Source: Ureibacillus xyleni
GTDB taxonomy: Bacteria; Bacillota; Bacilli; Bacillales_A; Planococcaceae
Direction: 5' to 3'
NCBI RefSeq assembly: GCF_900217795.1
Contig: NZ_OBMQ01000006.1
Location: 62,001 to 126,000, forward strand
Length of the DNA: 64,000 nucleotides
The position numbers and the translations under genes were made by a program. Within the stretch, counting starts at the first letter, position 1; every line of letters starts with the position of its first letter. The notes beneath the pieces were generated by a model. The model was not told where the DNA came from, ran no database searches, and saw only the letters and a list, made by a program, of their open reading frames with translations. Positions 25,502 to 35,518 of this stretch are shown here, one piece after another.

Positions 25502-27142
25502 ATGGGGAAACAATATAGAGCAACTACCATGTCAACGAAAGGAATGGTAACAACTCCACACTATTTAGCATCACAAGCAGCGTTGTCAATTTTACAGAAG
25601 GGTGGAAATGCGATTGAAGCAGCAATTGCAGCAGCTTCAACAATTGGAGTAGTCTATCCTCATATGAATGGTATTGGTGGAGATAATTTCTGGCTCATAT
25701 ATAACGCGAAAACAAAAGAATTAAAAGCACTTAATTCAAGTGGTCGTTCAGGGGAAAAAGCAACTATTGAATTTTATAAATCACAAGGTTTATCAAAAAT
25801 TCCATCAAGAGGGGCAATAGCTGCAAATACGGTGCCTGGTGCTGTAGCAGGTTGGGGGCAAGCTTTTAACTACGGGAATAATGAAATGGAAAGCTCTTTA
25901 TCTTGGAAAAGTTTATTAGAGTCTGCATTAGATTACGCGAAAAATGGGTTCCCTGTAACACCTAGTCAAACTCATTGGACAGAAGTTAATCTTGAAGCAA
26001 GCGATACAGAATTCCGAGCACTCGGCCGATTCCAAGAATTTAATAAAGTTTTCTTAAAAAATGGGAAGCCATATCAAGCTGGAGAAATCATGAAGCAAGA
26101 GGATCTTGCCCGCACTCTGGACTTAATTGCTGAAAATGGTGCAGATTACTTCTATAACAGTGAGTTAACAGAGAGAATGGTTGAAGACCTACAAAAACAT
26201 GGTGGAATCCTAACTGTTAATGACTTTAAGCAACATACGAGCGATTGGGTTAATCCAATTTCAGTAAAATATCGACAGTACACAGCTTATAATTTACCAC
26301 CAAACACTCAAGGCATGGCTTCATTATCGATTTTAAATATTTTAAATCATATTGAGATGAATGAAATTGAAGAAGGATCTTCAACTTATTACCACGTGCT
26401 GGTTGAGGCAATAAAACATGCTTTCAACGACCGTGATCGCTATTTGACAGATCCGGAATTTGTAAATATACCAGTTAAAGAACTATTAAGTCCACAACAC
26501 GGGTTAGAATTAGCGGAAAAGATTAAAGATAGCGAAAGAGCGAAAGAGTTGCAACTCCTTGATGCAAAGGGCGACACAGTTTGGTTTGGTATTGTGGATG
26601 AATACGGCAATGCTGTGTCTATGATTCAAAGCATTTATCATGAGTTTGGTTCAGGTTTCATTCCAAAAGATACGGGAATTATATTACAAAATAGGGGCAG
26701 CTACTTCTCACTCGATGAAAATCATGTTAATGCTTTAGCACCACGCAAACGCACATTCCATACGCTAAATCCGGCGATGTTATTAAAAGATGGTAAGCCA
26801 GCACTCGTTTATGGAACAATGGGCGGGGAGGGGCAGCCACAAACTCAAGCTGCATTAGTAACACGAATTGTAGATTATAGAATGAATGTGCAAGAAGCAA
26901 TTGAAGCACCAAGATGGCTATACGGTCGAACTTGGGGGGCTGCGTCAAATAGTTTGAAGGTGGAAAATCGAATTTCACAAGAGGTTTGTAACGAATTAAA
27001 GAGTTTGGGGCACGAACTAGAGGTGTTAGAGGAGTTTACAGACATTATGGGGCATGCTGGTGCAATCTTTATTGACGAACAGACAAACGTGAAATACGGA
27101 GGAGCAGACCCAAGAGGAGATGGAATGGCGATTGGTTACTAA
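25502..27142 (+). CDS. Gamma-glutamyltransferase-family protein (YwrD-like)
   Basis: 546 aa, one Ntn-hydrolase of the GGT family. The catalytic threonine is expected in GDTVWFGIVDEYGNAVSM (about residue 359), with the substrate loop FGSGFIPKDTGIIL and MGGEGQPQTQA downstream. There is no signal peptide, unlike secreted Ggt, so it is a cytoplasmic YwrD-type enzyme that self-cleaves into two subunits (family knowledge). The next two genes are split chromate transporters, the same order as ywrD-ywrB-ywrA in B. subtilis, but the Lrp-like ywrC is absent. It overlaps the next gene by 23 nt. Confidence 0.88.
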   Translation: MGKQYRATTMSTKGMVTTPHYLASQAALSILQKGGNAIEAAIAAASTIGVVYPHMNGIGGDNFWLIYNAKTKELKALNSSGRSGEKATIEFYKSQGLSKIPSRGAIAANTVPGAVAGWGQAFNYGNNEMESSLSWKSLLESALDYAKNGFPVTPSQTHWTEVNLEASDTEFRALGRFQEFNKVFLKNGKPYQAGEIMKQEDLARTLDLIAENGADYFYNSELTERMVEDLQKHGGILTVNDFKQHTSDWVNPISVKYRQYTAYNLPPNTQGMASLSILNILNHIEMNEIEEGSSTYYHVLVEAIKHAFNDRDRYLTDPEFVNIPVKELLSPQHGLELAEKIKDSERAKELQLLDAKGDTVWFGIVDEYGNAVSMIQSIYHEFGSGFIPKDTGIILQNRGSYFSLDENHVNALAPRKRTFHTLNPAMLLKDGKPALVYGTMGGEGQPQTQAALVTRIVDYRMNVQEAIEAPRWLYGRTWGAASNSLKVENRISQEVCNELKSLGHELEVLEEFTDIMGHAGAIFIDEQTNVKYGGADPRGDGMAIGY

Positions 27143-27737
27143 AAAAGAGATAATCCCGTTCTCAGAGAAAGAAAGATTTTCAAAACAAAAAGATATTTTT
27201 ATCGCGTTCTTTAGATCAGGGATTCTTGGATTTGGAGGGGGACCTTCAACAATTCCACTTGTTCATAAAGAGGTGGTGGAAACATTTAAAATGATGAATG
27301 ATGAAGAATTTTCAGATGTATTATCAATTGGAAACACTTTGCCCGGGCCAATTGCGACAAAGATGGCGGGGTATATTGGTTATCGTGTTGGTGGCTGGTT
27401 AGGGATGATAACAGCTCTAATTGCAACGATTTTACCTACTGTCTTATTAATGGTGATACTGTTAGTTTCTTTAAAGGAGTTTCGGAATTTTGACTTTGTT
27501 AAAGGGATGACAAATGGTGTAGTTCCTGTTGTAGCTGTCATGCTTGGTGTATTAACTTGGGATTTCTTAAAAAAATCAAAAACGTCCCTTGGTTGGAAAG
27601 TGGGCACTATCATATTAGTAGGTTCCTTTATTGGCATGGTATTATTAAGATTACATCCGGGTATAATTATTGCTACACTGTTGTTACTTGCACTGTTCCT
27701 TCCACTTAAAAAGAGAGAGGACGGTGAAGGGAAATGA
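27120..27737 (+). CDS. Chromate transporter subunit, N-half (CHR family, YwrB-like)
   Basis: 205 aa. The CHR signature is at residues 29-45, RSGILGFGGGPSTIPLV, followed by LSIGNTLPGPIATKMAGYIGYR. In short-chain CHR systems two half-length proteins pair to form the transporter in the membrane. The start overlaps the preceding gene; AAGAGGAG abuts ATG 27120, so TTG 27132 is an alternative. The end overlaps the next gene as ATGA, indicating translational coupling. The substrate is probably chromate or a related anion. Confidence 0.88.
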   Translation: MEWRLVTKKEIIPFSEKERFSKQKDIFIAFFRSGILGFGGGPSTIPLVHKEVVETFKMMNDEEFSDVLSIGNTLPGPIATKMAGYIGYRVGGWLGMITALIATILPTVLLMVILLVSLKEFRNFDFVKGMTNGVVPVVAVMLGVLTWDFLKKSKTSLGWKVGTIILVGSFIGMVLLRLHPGIIIATLLLLALFLPLKKREDGEGK

Positions 27738-28261
27738 TCTACTTTCATATTTTTTTAGCTTTCTTTTATCCAGGAATTCTAGGCTATGGCGGAGGTCCTT
27801 CTTCTATTCCGCTAATCGAGCATGAAGTCGTCGAAAACTATGGCTGGATGACAACTAGTGAATTCAGTGAAGTGCTTGCCTTAGGAAATGCACTGCCTGG
27901 ACCAATTGCAACAAAAATGGCAGGATATATTGGTTATGAAGTAGCAGGCATACCCGGCGCACTTATTGCTTTATTTGCAACTGTAGGACCTTCATTAGTT
28001 GCAATGATAATTTTATTAAATATTTTATACCGCTATCGAAATTCCAAGCGTGTAAAAAGACTATCAAGCTTTGTATTACCAGCAATTGCGATTCTTTTAG
28101 CAGATATGACTCTAGATTTTTTTAACACTTCATATCATGCAATAGGGCTAATCGCAACGATTCTTTTAATTGTATGTTCTTACTTTGCCCTAGAAAAGAT
28201 AAAGATTCACCCAGCCTTTGTCATAATGGGAGGACTTGTGATTGGTGGGCTCTTCTTATAA
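27734..28261 (+). CDS. Chromate transporter subunit, C-half (CHR family, YwrA-like)
   Basis: 175 aa. It repeats the CHR signature YPGILGYGGGPSSIPLIEHEVV and LALGNALPGPIATKMAGYIGYE. It pairs with the preceding half-length protein; both have five or six membrane helices. A 4-nt start/stop overlap couples them. It is the last gene of the unit and ends at a strong terminator. Confidence 0.88.
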   Translation: MIYFHIFLAFFYPGILGYGGGPSSIPLIEHEVVENYGWMTTSEFSEVLALGNALPGPIATKMAGYIGYEVAGIPGALIALFATVGPSLVAMIILLNILYRYRNSKRVKRLSSFVLPAIAILLADMTLDFFNTSYHAIGLIATILLIVCSYFALEKIKIHPAFVIMGGLVIGGLFL

Positions 28262-28274
28262 AAATTTATTTGTG

Positions 28275-28307
28275 CCTATTCATGTGGTGAATGAATAGGT
28301 TTTTTTA
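28275..28307 (+). terminator. Terminator after the chromate transporter genes
   Basis: Stem CCTATTCAT/ATGAATAGG, 7-nt loop, then eight T. Confidence 0.85.
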
Positions 28308-28417
28308 ATTTATTTGAAGTCTGAGCAAAAGTATAAAATAAGATAATGGAGATAATAATATGGTTCAACTCCAGTTTCTAATTAAAATACGAAAAAAAAA
28401 TTAACTTTCCACTTTAC

Positions 28418-28434
28418 ATACCCTATACAGGTAT
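28418..28434. promoter_or_regulatory. CsoR box upstream of csoR
   Basis: ATACCCTATACAGGTAT, an ATACC-N7-GGTAT dyad, matches known copper-operon CsoR operators. Located 34 nt before csoR, so autoregulation is expected. Confidence 0.8.
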
Positions 28435-28467
28435 GTTAAATTGTAATTAAGCAAGGAGGTTATGCGA

Positions 28468-28797
28468 ATGGAAGAGCCAGTGAAGGAAGTAGAATGCCGT
28501 ACAGAAAATGATACATGTAGGAAAAGTCATCATCCTGAACGTGTAAAAAAAGATCTAACAACTCGTCTAAACCGTATTGAAGGTCAAATTCGTGGCATCA
28601 AAGGAATGATTGACAGGGACGAATACTGTGATGATGTCATTACGCAACTTTCTGCCACACAATCTGCATTAAATAGTGTAGCCAAAATTCTTTTAGAAGG
28701 TCATCTTAAGGGATGTGTAGTAGATCGCCTTTCTGAAGGTGATAATGAAGTAATCGACGAATTAATCGTAACAATTCAAAAGTTAATGAAGAAATAA
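28468..28797 (+). CDS. csoR: CsoR copper-sensing repressor
   Basis: 109 aa, four-helix DUF156 fold. The Cu(I) ligands Cys-His-Cys are visible: Cys in DEYCDDV, then His and Cys in GHLKGC at the expected 24- and 3-residue gaps. Copper binding releases it from DNA. I chose ATG 28468, 7 nt after AAGGAGGT; ATG 28462 is too close to that site. It lies upstream of copZ and copA, each with its own CsoR box. Confidence 0.92.
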   Translation: MEEPVKEVECRTENDTCRKSHHPERVKKDLTTRLNRIEGQIRGIKGMIDRDEYCDDVITQLSATQSALNSVAKILLEGHLKGCVVDRLSEGDNEVIDELIVTIQKLMKK

Positions 28798-28813
28798 TTT
28801 TTTTAACTTCTAT

Positions 28814-28830
28814 ATACCCCTGTAGTGTAT
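28814..28830. promoter_or_regulatory. CsoR box upstream of copZ
   Basis: ATACCCCTGTAGTGTAT; the right arm is TGTAT instead of GGTAT. Between csoR and copZ. Confidence 0.7.
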
Positions 28831-28861
28831 GTAATAAATTCTTTTAAAGGAGAGAAAAAAT

Positions 28862-29068
28862 ATGCAAAATGTAACTTTAAACGTTCAAGGTATGTCATGT
28901 GGGCATTGTGTCAATGCTGTTGAAGGTAGCGTTGGTAAATTAGAAGGTGTAAGCGAAGTAAAAGTAAATTTAGGTTCTGCTCAAGTTGATGTTTCATTTA
29001 ACGAATCAACAGTATCAATTGAGAAGATTAAGGAAACCATTGAAGAACAAGGCTATGATGTAGTTTAA
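28862..29068 (+). CDS. copZ: Copper chaperone CopZ
   Basis: 68 aa, a single heavy-metal-associated domain with GMSCGHC at residues 10-16. It carries Cu(I) in the cytoplasm and hands it to CopA or CsoR. AAAGGAGAG precedes ATG. It has its own CsoR box upstream and a small hairpin downstream that may uncouple it from copA. Confidence 0.92.
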   Translation: MQNVTLNVQGMSCGHCVNAVEGSVGKLEGVSEVKVNLGSAQVDVSFNESTVSIEKIKETIEEQGYDVV

Positions 29069-29090
29069 GGGTGCTTTTAAAGCACTCTCT
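29069..29090 (+). terminator. Weak hairpin between copZ and copA
   Basis: GTGCTTT/AAAGCAC hairpin just after the copZ stop, with only a mixed C/T tail. Possibly a partial terminator or RNA-end stabiliser. Confidence 0.4.
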
Positions 29091-29105
29091 CATTTTCGAA
29101 AATAT

Positions 29106-29122
29106 ATACCCCTAACAGGTAT
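29106..29122. promoter_or_regulatory. CsoR box upstream of copA
   Basis: ATACCCCTAACAGGTAT, perfect ATACC/GGTAT arms with a 7-bp spacer. Third box of the cluster, 20 nt before copA. Confidence 0.8.
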
Positions 29123-29141
29123 AAGAAAGGTGGGAAAGATC

Positions 29142-31568
29142 ATGAGTACAGAGGCAAGTAATGTAAAAGAAGCAACAATACAAATTACAGGGATGACTTG
29201 TGCAGCCTGTGCAACACGGATTGAAAAAGGGTTAAATAAGATGGAAGGTGTTGAACAGGCTTCTGTTAATTTAGCCCTTGAGAAGTCAACTATTAAATAT
29301 GACCCGACAAAATTGAGTGAAGTTGACTTTGAAAAGAAAATTGAAGCTCTAGGATACGGTGTAGTGAAACAAAAAGCGGAGTTTGATATTACAGGAATGA
29401 CTTGTGCAGCTTGTGCAACACGGATAGAAAAAGGACTAAATAAAATGGGTGGTGTTGCAAGTGCAAGTGTTAATTTAGCCCTTGAAAAAGCAACAATTGA
29501 ATTTAATCCTTCCGAAGTAACTATTGCAGACATAATTGCGAAGGTCGAAAAGCTTGGCTACGGTGCACATCAAAAGCAAGAAAATAAAGAACAGGTTGAT
29601 TATCGTGAAAAGCACATTAAAGATCAACAACGTAAGTTTATTATTTCAGCTATTTTATCGTTCCCTTTACTATGGACGATGGTAGGTCACTTTGCTTTTA
29701 CATCGTTCTTATATGTACCAGATTTCTTGATGAATCCTTGGGTACAATTAATTTTGGCAACACCGGTACAATTTATCATTGGGAAACAGTTTTATGTAGG
29801 TGCTTATAAATCTCTTCGTAATGGTAGTGCTAATATGGATGTGCTAGTTGTTATGGGTACATCTGCAGCATATTTTTACAGTGTTTATCAAGCGATTGTC
29901 ACTGTAGGATCCCACCATGCACCACATCTGTATTTTGAAACAAGTGCGGTTTTAATTACGCTAATTCTTTTAGGAAAATTGTTTGAAGCAAAAGCAAAAG
30001 GTCGTTCCTCTGAAGCAATTAAAAAATTAATGGGGCTTCAAGCGAAAACAGCTATCGTTGTTCGTGATGGAGTTGAAAAGGAAGTACCTCTGGAGGAAGT
30101 TGCCATTGGTGATACGATTTTAGTGAAACCAGGTGAAAAGATTCCAGTTGATGGGGAAGTATTAGAAGGAACAACAGCTGTAGATGAATCCATGTTAACA
30201 GGGGAAAGTTTACCAGTGGATAAAAGTGCTGGTGACGTACTATATGGATCTACAATCAATAAGAATGGTTTCATTAAAATGAAAGCAACAAAAGTTGGTC
30301 GTGATACAGCTCTAGCCCAAATTATTAAAGTTGTAGAAGATGCACAAGGATCGAAAGCACCAATTCAACGTATGGCGGACCAAATTTCAGGAATATTTGT
30401 ACCGATTGTAATAGGAATTGCCCTTCTTACTTTCCTAGTATGGATTATTTGGGTTCAACCGGGTGAATTTACACCTGCACTTGAAGTGTTAATCGCGGTT
30501 TTAGTTATTGCTTGTCCATGTGCACTTGGTTTAGCAACACCAACGTCGATCATGGCAGGTTCAGGTCGCTCAGCAGAATTTGGTATTCTGTTCAAAGGCG
30601 GCGAGCATTTAGAACAAACTCAGAGTATTGACACGGTAGTAGTTGATAAAACAGGAACTGTTACACACGGTAAACCTGTATTAACGGATGTTTATGTAGC
30701 AGATGGCCAAGATGAAGAGAGATTTTTATCCTTAATTGGTGCAGCAGAAAAACAATCCGAGCATCCATTAGCACAAGCGATTGTTCAAGGTATTCAAGAA
30801 AAAGGAATCGAACTTGGAACTATTCAATATTTCGAGGCAATTCCAGGTTTCGGTGTGCAAGCAACGATTTCAGGTCAAGGAGTAGTTATAGGTACACGTA
30901 AACTTATGCAACAATACGGAATCGATATACGAAATGTTCTTCCTTTGATGGAGGAATTAGAGCGCGATGGAAAAACAGCGATGCTAGCTGGAATCAATGG
31001 GCACTATGCAGGTCTAGTTGCCGTAGCAGACACAATTAAAGATACCTCAAAAGAAGCAGTTCACCGATTACAAGAAATGGGCATTAAGGTAATCATGATG
31101 ACAGGTGATAATGAACGCACAGCTCAAGCCATTGGTAAAGAGGTTGGGGTAGACGCAGTAATTGCCGAGGTTCTTCCTGAAGGTAAAGCAGAGGAAGTGA
31201 AAAAACTTCAACAACAGGGTAAAAAGGTAGCAATGGTCGGCGATGGGATAAATGACGCACCAGCATTAGCGACAGCTGATATTGGGATGGCAATTGGTAC
31301 AGGTACGGATGTTGCAATGGAGGCTGCGGATATTACATTAATTCGAGGTGACTTAAATAGTATTGCAGATGCGATCTTAATGAGTCGTAAAACGATGCGT
31401 AATATTAAACAAAACTTATTCTGGGCTTTTGCTTACAATACACTAGGAATTCCAATTGCTGCGATTGGTCTCCTTGCACCTTGGGTAGCTGGTGCAGCGA
31501 TGGCGTTTAGTTCTGTTTCAGTGGTGTTAAATGCATTGCGTTTGCAAAGAGTGAAATTAGATAAATAA
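29142..31568 (+). CDS. copA: CopA, Cu+-exporting P1B-type ATPase
   Basis: 808 aa. Two N-terminal metal-binding domains, each with [17 protein letters not shown], are followed by the P-type core: [14 protein letters not shown], the DKTGT phosphorylation site, SEHPLAQA and [12 protein letters not shown]. The CPC motif with downstream Asn-Ala-Leu and Met/Ser residues fits the copper subgroup. It exports Cu(I) through the cytoplasmic membrane. ATG 29142 follows AAGGTGGG; GTG 29130 lies inside that site and is unlikely. It has its own CsoR box. Confidence 0.95.
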   Translation: MSTEASNVKEATIQITGMTCAACATRIEKGLNKMEGVEQASVNLALEKSTIKYDPTKLSEVDFEKKIEALGYGVVKQKAEFDITGMTCAACATRIEKGLNKMGGVASASVNLALEKATIEFNPSEVTIADIIAKVEKLGYGAHQKQENKEQVDYREKHIKDQQRKFIISAILSFPLLWTMVGHFAFTSFLYVPDFLMNPWVQLILATPVQFIIGKQFYVGAYKSLRNGSANMDVLVVMGTSAAYFYSVYQAIVTVGSHHAPHLYFETSAVLITLILLGKLFEAKAKGRSSEAIKKLMGLQAKTAIVVRDGVEKEVPLEEVAIGDTILVKPGEKIPVDGEVLEGTTAVDESMLTGESLPVDKSAGDVLYGSTINKNGFIKMKATKVGRDTALAQIIKVVEDAQGSKAPIQRMADQISGIFVPIVIGIALLTFLVWIIWVQPGEFTPALEVLIAVLVIACPCALGLATPTSIMAGSGRSAEFGILFKGGEHLEQTQSIDTVVVDKTGTVTHGKPVLTDVYVADGQDEERFLSLIGAAEKQSEHPLAQAIVQGIQEKGIELGTIQYFEAIPGFGVQATISGQGVVIGTRKLMQQYGIDIRNVLPLMEELERDGKTAMLAGINGHYAGLVAVADTIKDTSKEAVHRLQEMGIKVIMMTGDNERTAQAIGKEVGVDAVIAEVLPEGKAEEVKKLQQQGKKVAMVGDGINDAPALATADIGMAIGTGTDVAMEAADITLIRGDLNSIADAILMSRKTMRNIKQNLFWAFAYNTLGIPIAAIGLLAPWVAGAAMAFSSVSVVLNALRLQRVKLDK

Positions 31569-31578
31569 TTATAGTATG

Positions 31579-31612
31579 AAGGCGTAATTTCATAGCGGAA
31601 TTACGCCTGATC
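31579..31612 (+). terminator. Terminator-like hairpin after copA
   Basis: Stem AGGCGTAATT/AATTACGCCT with a 9-nt loop; only a short T-rich tail. Confidence 0.65.
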
Positions 31613-31632
31613 TTATATTTGAAAAGCAAGAA

Positions 31633-32721
31633 TTATTGGATTCGTAAGATAGGTTTTATTGCTTCACCATTTTTTGATGCTTCAAAGGCTTCATTAATTT
31701 GATTGAATTCATAGAATCTTACTAACTTATCAAATGGAAATTGACCAGCTTTGTAATATTCAATTAGTTGAGGTATAAAGACATTTGGAACGGCATCCCC
31801 TTCAATTACCCCCATCATTGTTTTACCTTCAGCCATAATATCGTTATGCACGTCAATACTCATTTCCGGTGTAACACCAACAATTGCCGCAATGCCTAAT
31901 GGTCGTAATGCTTTCAAACTTTGACGAACTACTGGGGGTACCCCAGTTGTATCGACTGCGTAATTAGTACCGCCATTGGTAATTTCTTTGATTTCCTTTA
32001 CAACATCTACTTTTGTTCCGTTAAAGGCATGTGTAGCTCCAAGCTCTTTTGCTAGTTCTAAGCGAGAATCGTGTACATCAACGGCAATAATTGTTTTACA
32101 ACCTACAATTTTTGCAGCCATAATAGCGCTTAACCCGACGGCACCTGCACCATAAATAGCAATTGTTGAGCCGAATGGTGGTTTAATTTTATTTAAAACA
32201 GTACCAGCTCCAGTTTGAATCCCACAACCTAAAGGACCGAGTAATGCTAAATCTACATCTTTATCTACTCTCACAACATTGCGCTCATGAGCAATAGCGT
32301 ATGTTCCGAATGAAGATTGACCAAAGAAAGTTGAAAGAGGTTGCCCATCTTTTGATAAACGGTGTGTGTAGTCGTCATGTGTGCCACCGAAGTTTAAATC
32401 ATTAAATGTTTCACAAACAGTTGGATGGCCTGTTAAACAATGATCACAATGACCACAATGTGCGAACGACAATACAACGTGATCTCCCTTAGCTAATCGA
32501 GTAACACCTTCACCAACTTCTTCAATTATACCTGCGCCTTCGTGTCCAAGTACTGCTGGTAGAGGGGCAATTGCTGCATCACGAGCAACAGCATCTGTAT
32601 GACAAACCCCTGATGCAACGATTTTTACTAGTACTTCATTAGATTTAGGTGTTGCTAATTCTACTTCTTCAATTACAAAATCTTGGCCTTGTCCTGGTGT
32701 AACTGCTGCTTTAATCTTCAT
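31633..32721 (-). CDS. Zinc-dependent alcohol dehydrogenase (aryl-alcohol type)
   Basis: 362 aa medium-chain dehydrogenase. Catalytic zinc ligands are in SGVCHTDA and GHEGAG plus Cys in LGPLGCGIQTGAGT. The structural zinc cluster is CGHCDHC...C, and the NAD site is YGAGAVGLSAI. The LGPLGCGIQTG form is typical of aryl-alcohol dehydrogenases and related NAD-linked enzymes that oxidise aromatic or long-chain alcohols. Monocistronic. The exact substrate is unknown. Confidence 0.9.
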   Translation of the reverse strand: MKIKAAVTPGQGQDFVIEEVELATPKSNEVLVKIVASGVCHTDAVARDAAIAPLPAVLGHEGAGIIEEVGEGVTRLAKGDHVVLSFAHCGHCDHCLTGHPTVCETFNDLNFGGTHDDYTHRLSKDGQPLSTFFGQSSFGTYAIAHERNVVRVDKDVDLALLGPLGCGIQTGAGTVLNKIKPPFGSTIAIYGAGAVGLSAIMAAKIVGCKTIIAVDVHDSRLELAKELGATHAFNGTKVDVVKEIKEITNGGTNYAVDTTGVPPVVRQSLKALRPLGIAAIVGVTPEMSIDVHNDIMAEGKTMMGVIEGDAVPNVFIPQLIEYYKAGQFPFDKLVRFYEFNQINEAFEASKNGEAIKPILRIQ

Positions 32722-32919
32722 GTGTAAACACTCCTCATATAGAAATTCCCTGTAGCGATTGTGCTATGAATTTAAACCAATTCTTATTCATTTTGATACA
32801 TAAGAAGGTATATTATGCAGTTAAAGGAATTGTGAGGATGAACTACCCAAAATAATAAATTTTTGAGAATAAGGCGATACTAACGAAGTGGAATTTTATT
32901 GCTAAAAGGAGGCTAACAA

Positions 32920-33003
32920 TTGAGAAAAGTTGCAATTATTACGGGGGCTGGTAGTGGATTTGAAGTTATTCGAATTGATGGTGGTTTTACAAATACCAAA
33001 TAA
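32920..33003 (+). pseudogene. Internally deleted short-chain dehydrogenase gene
   Basis: A 27-codon frame with an AAAGGAGG ribosome binding site. It starts like an SDR cofactor site (RKVAIITGAGSG) and jumps directly to an SDR C-terminus (VIRIDGGFTNTK). About 220 residues, including the catalytic Ser-Tyr-Lys, are missing. The reading frame is intact across the junction, so a clean in-frame deletion is likely. No function expected. Confidence 0.8.
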
Positions 33004-33328
33004 CTACCATTTAAACAAGAAAACTTGCACAAAATGAATTACCTTAATGAAACATCGATTTGTCACATTGTTGCGATAAAAAGATGTTTTTATTTTGTGA
33101 AAAAACCTGTGTTATTTTATTACATATACATGAGCGAGAAATTTCCATACAATTGTAAAAAAATCACCACATTTCTGAGTAAATATCTATTATACTATTA
33201 TTAAGTAGAAATGGAATATTTAGTAAAACTACTTTGAGTACACACTTTTACACCCCACTACATTAAAAGAGAGGTGAAAGGTTACAATCTCAGGTTGCAT
33301 TATAGAGTCTTGAGATTTGTAGCTGCGT
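33004..33328. other. Leader region of the chemoreceptor gene
   Basis: About 325 bp with no full gene. GAGAGGTGAAAGG at 33271-33283 looks like a strong ribosome binding site, but only a 15-codon frame from TTG 33294 follows it; that frame ends inside the chemoreceptor start. ATCTCA/TGAGAT at about 33288-33317 can form a small stem. No known riboswitch seen. Confidence 0.3.
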
Positions 33329-35338
33329 ATGATGGAAAATAAGCGAAAACGTATTGTAAAAACATCTATTAACGGAAAGTTAGGGTTTGCCTTTTTACTT
33401 GCATTACTATTACCAAGTTTATTAATTGCTTCAACATCCTTTATTGCCTCTAAAGAAGAACTTGAAAATCAAATACATAGTAGTGCCAACCAAAGTGTAG
33501 TCACCATCGATGGTTTTATAAATAAACATTTCGAACCGATTGTAAAGAGTGTTGATTATTTTTCTGGTCAGCTTACTCCAAAAGATTTACAAAGGGAAAA
33601 TTGGGAAAATACTTTAACGATATTTAAAAATTATTTTGAAACAAGTGAAGGTATTGTTTCTACTTTTATTGGAACTTCAAAGGGTGAAATGATTCAATAT
33701 CCAGATTTAGGCCTAATGGATAATCCTGATTTTGATCCAACTACCCGTGAATGGTATTTACAAGCAAATGAAAAAGCAGGTCAAGTAGTTATTTCTGACC
33801 CACATGAGGCAGCTTCAACAGGTGATTGGGTAGTGACCGTTTCTAAAAAACTTGAAAATGCAGATGCTGTTTATGCAATAAATTTAAGTATGGATAACTT
33901 ATTTGAAATTATTAATTCAATTAAAGTAGGACATACCGGTTATCCATTTTTAATGTCTCCAAGTCAAGTCATCATTGCCCACCCAACTTTAGAATTAGGA
34001 TTAGATGTATCACAAGAGGATTGGGCTAAGCGAATGATAGAATCTGATGCAAAATCATTCGGCTACATGTTTGAAGGCAAAGAGAAACAAATGTTTGTTC
34101 AGACAAACGAATTAACAGGATGGAAAATTGGGGGCACGATGTTTACAAGTGAAGTTACCGATGCAACAAAACCAATTCTTTATTCTACGGTATCTGTTGT
34201 AATCGGTTCACTAATTTTACTTAGTGTTTATCTGATCGTGATAATACGCTCTATAACGAAACCTCTAAAAACTATAACGGCTGCCTCAGTTGAAATGAGC
34301 GCGGGAGATTTGCGTACGAAAGTAGATATATCTAAAAGAGATGAGATAGGTATTCTCGGAAAATCATTTAATAAAATGTCGACGATGCTAGCCTCTATTA
34401 TTTCACATATCCATAATAAGTCTGAAGTAATTCTATCATCTTCTGAAGAGCTAAGTGCAACAATCGATGACAGTGCGAAATCGTCAGAACAAATCGCGTC
34501 TGCTATGGGCTTAGTACACAAAGGGTTAGAAAATCAAACTGAAAAACTAAAACAAAGCTTTGCCTCTTTAAAGGTTGTATCAGAAGACATTCAAAAAATA
34601 TATCAAAATACGAATACGGTTACACTAAAAGCAGAAGAAGCTGAATCTAAAATAGACGTTGGACATGAAATTGTTACCTCTACACAACAACAAATGCAAA
34701 CAATCGAAGGGACATTCAACATGCTTTCGAACGATATTGGTACTGTAAATAATTATGCTAATGAAATTAATGAGATTGTAACCGTTATTACATCAATCTC
34801 AGAACAAACGAATTTATTAGCCCTTAATGCGGCGATTGAAGCAGCTCGAGCTGGAGAACATGGCAAAGGATTTGCAGTAGTTGCTGAAGAAGTGCGTAAG
34901 TTAGCAGAGCAAACAAACAATTCTTCTAACCAAGTACAAGAGATCATCACAGCTATTCAAAGAGAGTCATCTAAATCAGTAGAATCCATGAATTCAAGTC
35001 GACTAGAAGTTACGAAAGGTTTAGACATGTTTGCTCAAACTGAAAAGAACTTCATGGAAATTAAAACATTAATTGAACAAATAACAGATCAGCTTCAAAA
35101 TGTTGTGGAAAGTGCTCACCAAATTGCGCAAAATAGTGAAAAAGTAGTATCAGATATGATGGTTGTAGAGGATATATCAAATTCCTCTAAACGTGAAATA
35201 GAAAGTGTTTCTACAGCCACGGAACAACAATTAAGTTCTATGGAGGAAATTGCAGCAACAGCAGAAGCTTTAGAACATATCGTAGAGGATCTATTAAAAG
35301 AAGTAGAAACCTTTAAACTTCCTTCTAATAATAAATAA
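33329..35338 (+). CDS. Methyl-accepting chemotaxis protein with dCache sensor
   Basis: 669 aa. Order: membrane helix at about 17-37, an extracytoplasmic double-Cache domain at about 40-285 (with [11 protein letters not shown] and [19 protein letters not shown]), a second helix near 290-310, HAMP to about 365, then the signalling domain with the hairpin tip [25 protein letters not shown]. It senses a small ligand outside, probably an amino or carboxylic acid by family habit, and signals to CheA. The start lacks a clear ribosome binding site. Single gene with its own terminator. Confidence 0.92.
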   Translation: MMENKRKRIVKTSINGKLGFAFLLALLLPSLLIASTSFIASKEELENQIHSSANQSVVTIDGFINKHFEPIVKSVDYFSGQLTPKDLQRENWENTLTIFKNYFETSEGIVSTFIGTSKGEMIQYPDLGLMDNPDFDPTTREWYLQANEKAGQVVISDPHEAASTGDWVVTVSKKLENADAVYAINLSMDNLFEIINSIKVGHTGYPFLMSPSQVIIAHPTLELGLDVSQEDWAKRMIESDAKSFGYMFEGKEKQMFVQTNELTGWKIGGTMFTSEVTDATKPILYSTVSVVIGSLILLSVYLIVIIRSITKPLKTITAASVEMSAGDLRTKVDISKRDEIGILGKSFNKMSTMLASIISHIHNKSEVILSSSEELSATIDDSAKSSEQIASAMGLVHKGLENQTEKLKQSFASLKVVSEDIQKIYQNTNTVTLKAEEAESKIDVGHEIVTSTQQQMQTIEGTFNMLSNDIGTVNNYANEINEIVTVITSISEQTNLLALNAAIEAARAGEHGKGFAVVAEEVRKLAEQTNNSSNQVQEIITAIQRESSKSVESMNSSRLEVTKGLDMFAQTEKNFMEIKTLIEQITDQLQNVVESAHQIAQNSEKVVSDMMVVEDISNSSKREIESVSTATEQQLSSMEEIAATAEALEHIVEDLLKEVETFKLPSNNK

Positions 35339-35345
35339 AAACATT

Positions 35346-35380
35346 GGGTAGCGGAAATTTTTCCGTTACCTTTTTATTTT
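35346..35380 (+). terminator. Terminator after the chemoreceptor gene
   Basis: Stem GGTAGCGGAAA/TTTCCGTTACC followed by TTTTTATTTT. Confidence 0.85.
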
Positions 35381-35518
35381 ATCGAGGAAAGTAAAATGAA
35401 ATATTTACTATGTAAGACAATTGCATAGTGGTAAATATCGTTCAATCATAAACTAACTTAGAAACTGTAAAAATCTACTTTTTAAGACAGTACAATCTAT
35501 TATCGAAAGGAGAACTAT

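Noticed and set aside
33271-33343. 15-codon leader peptide before the chemoreceptor gene
   Set aside because: The strong GAGAGGTGAAAGG is not at a suitable distance from the TTG and the frame is very short; mentioned only as part of the leader region.
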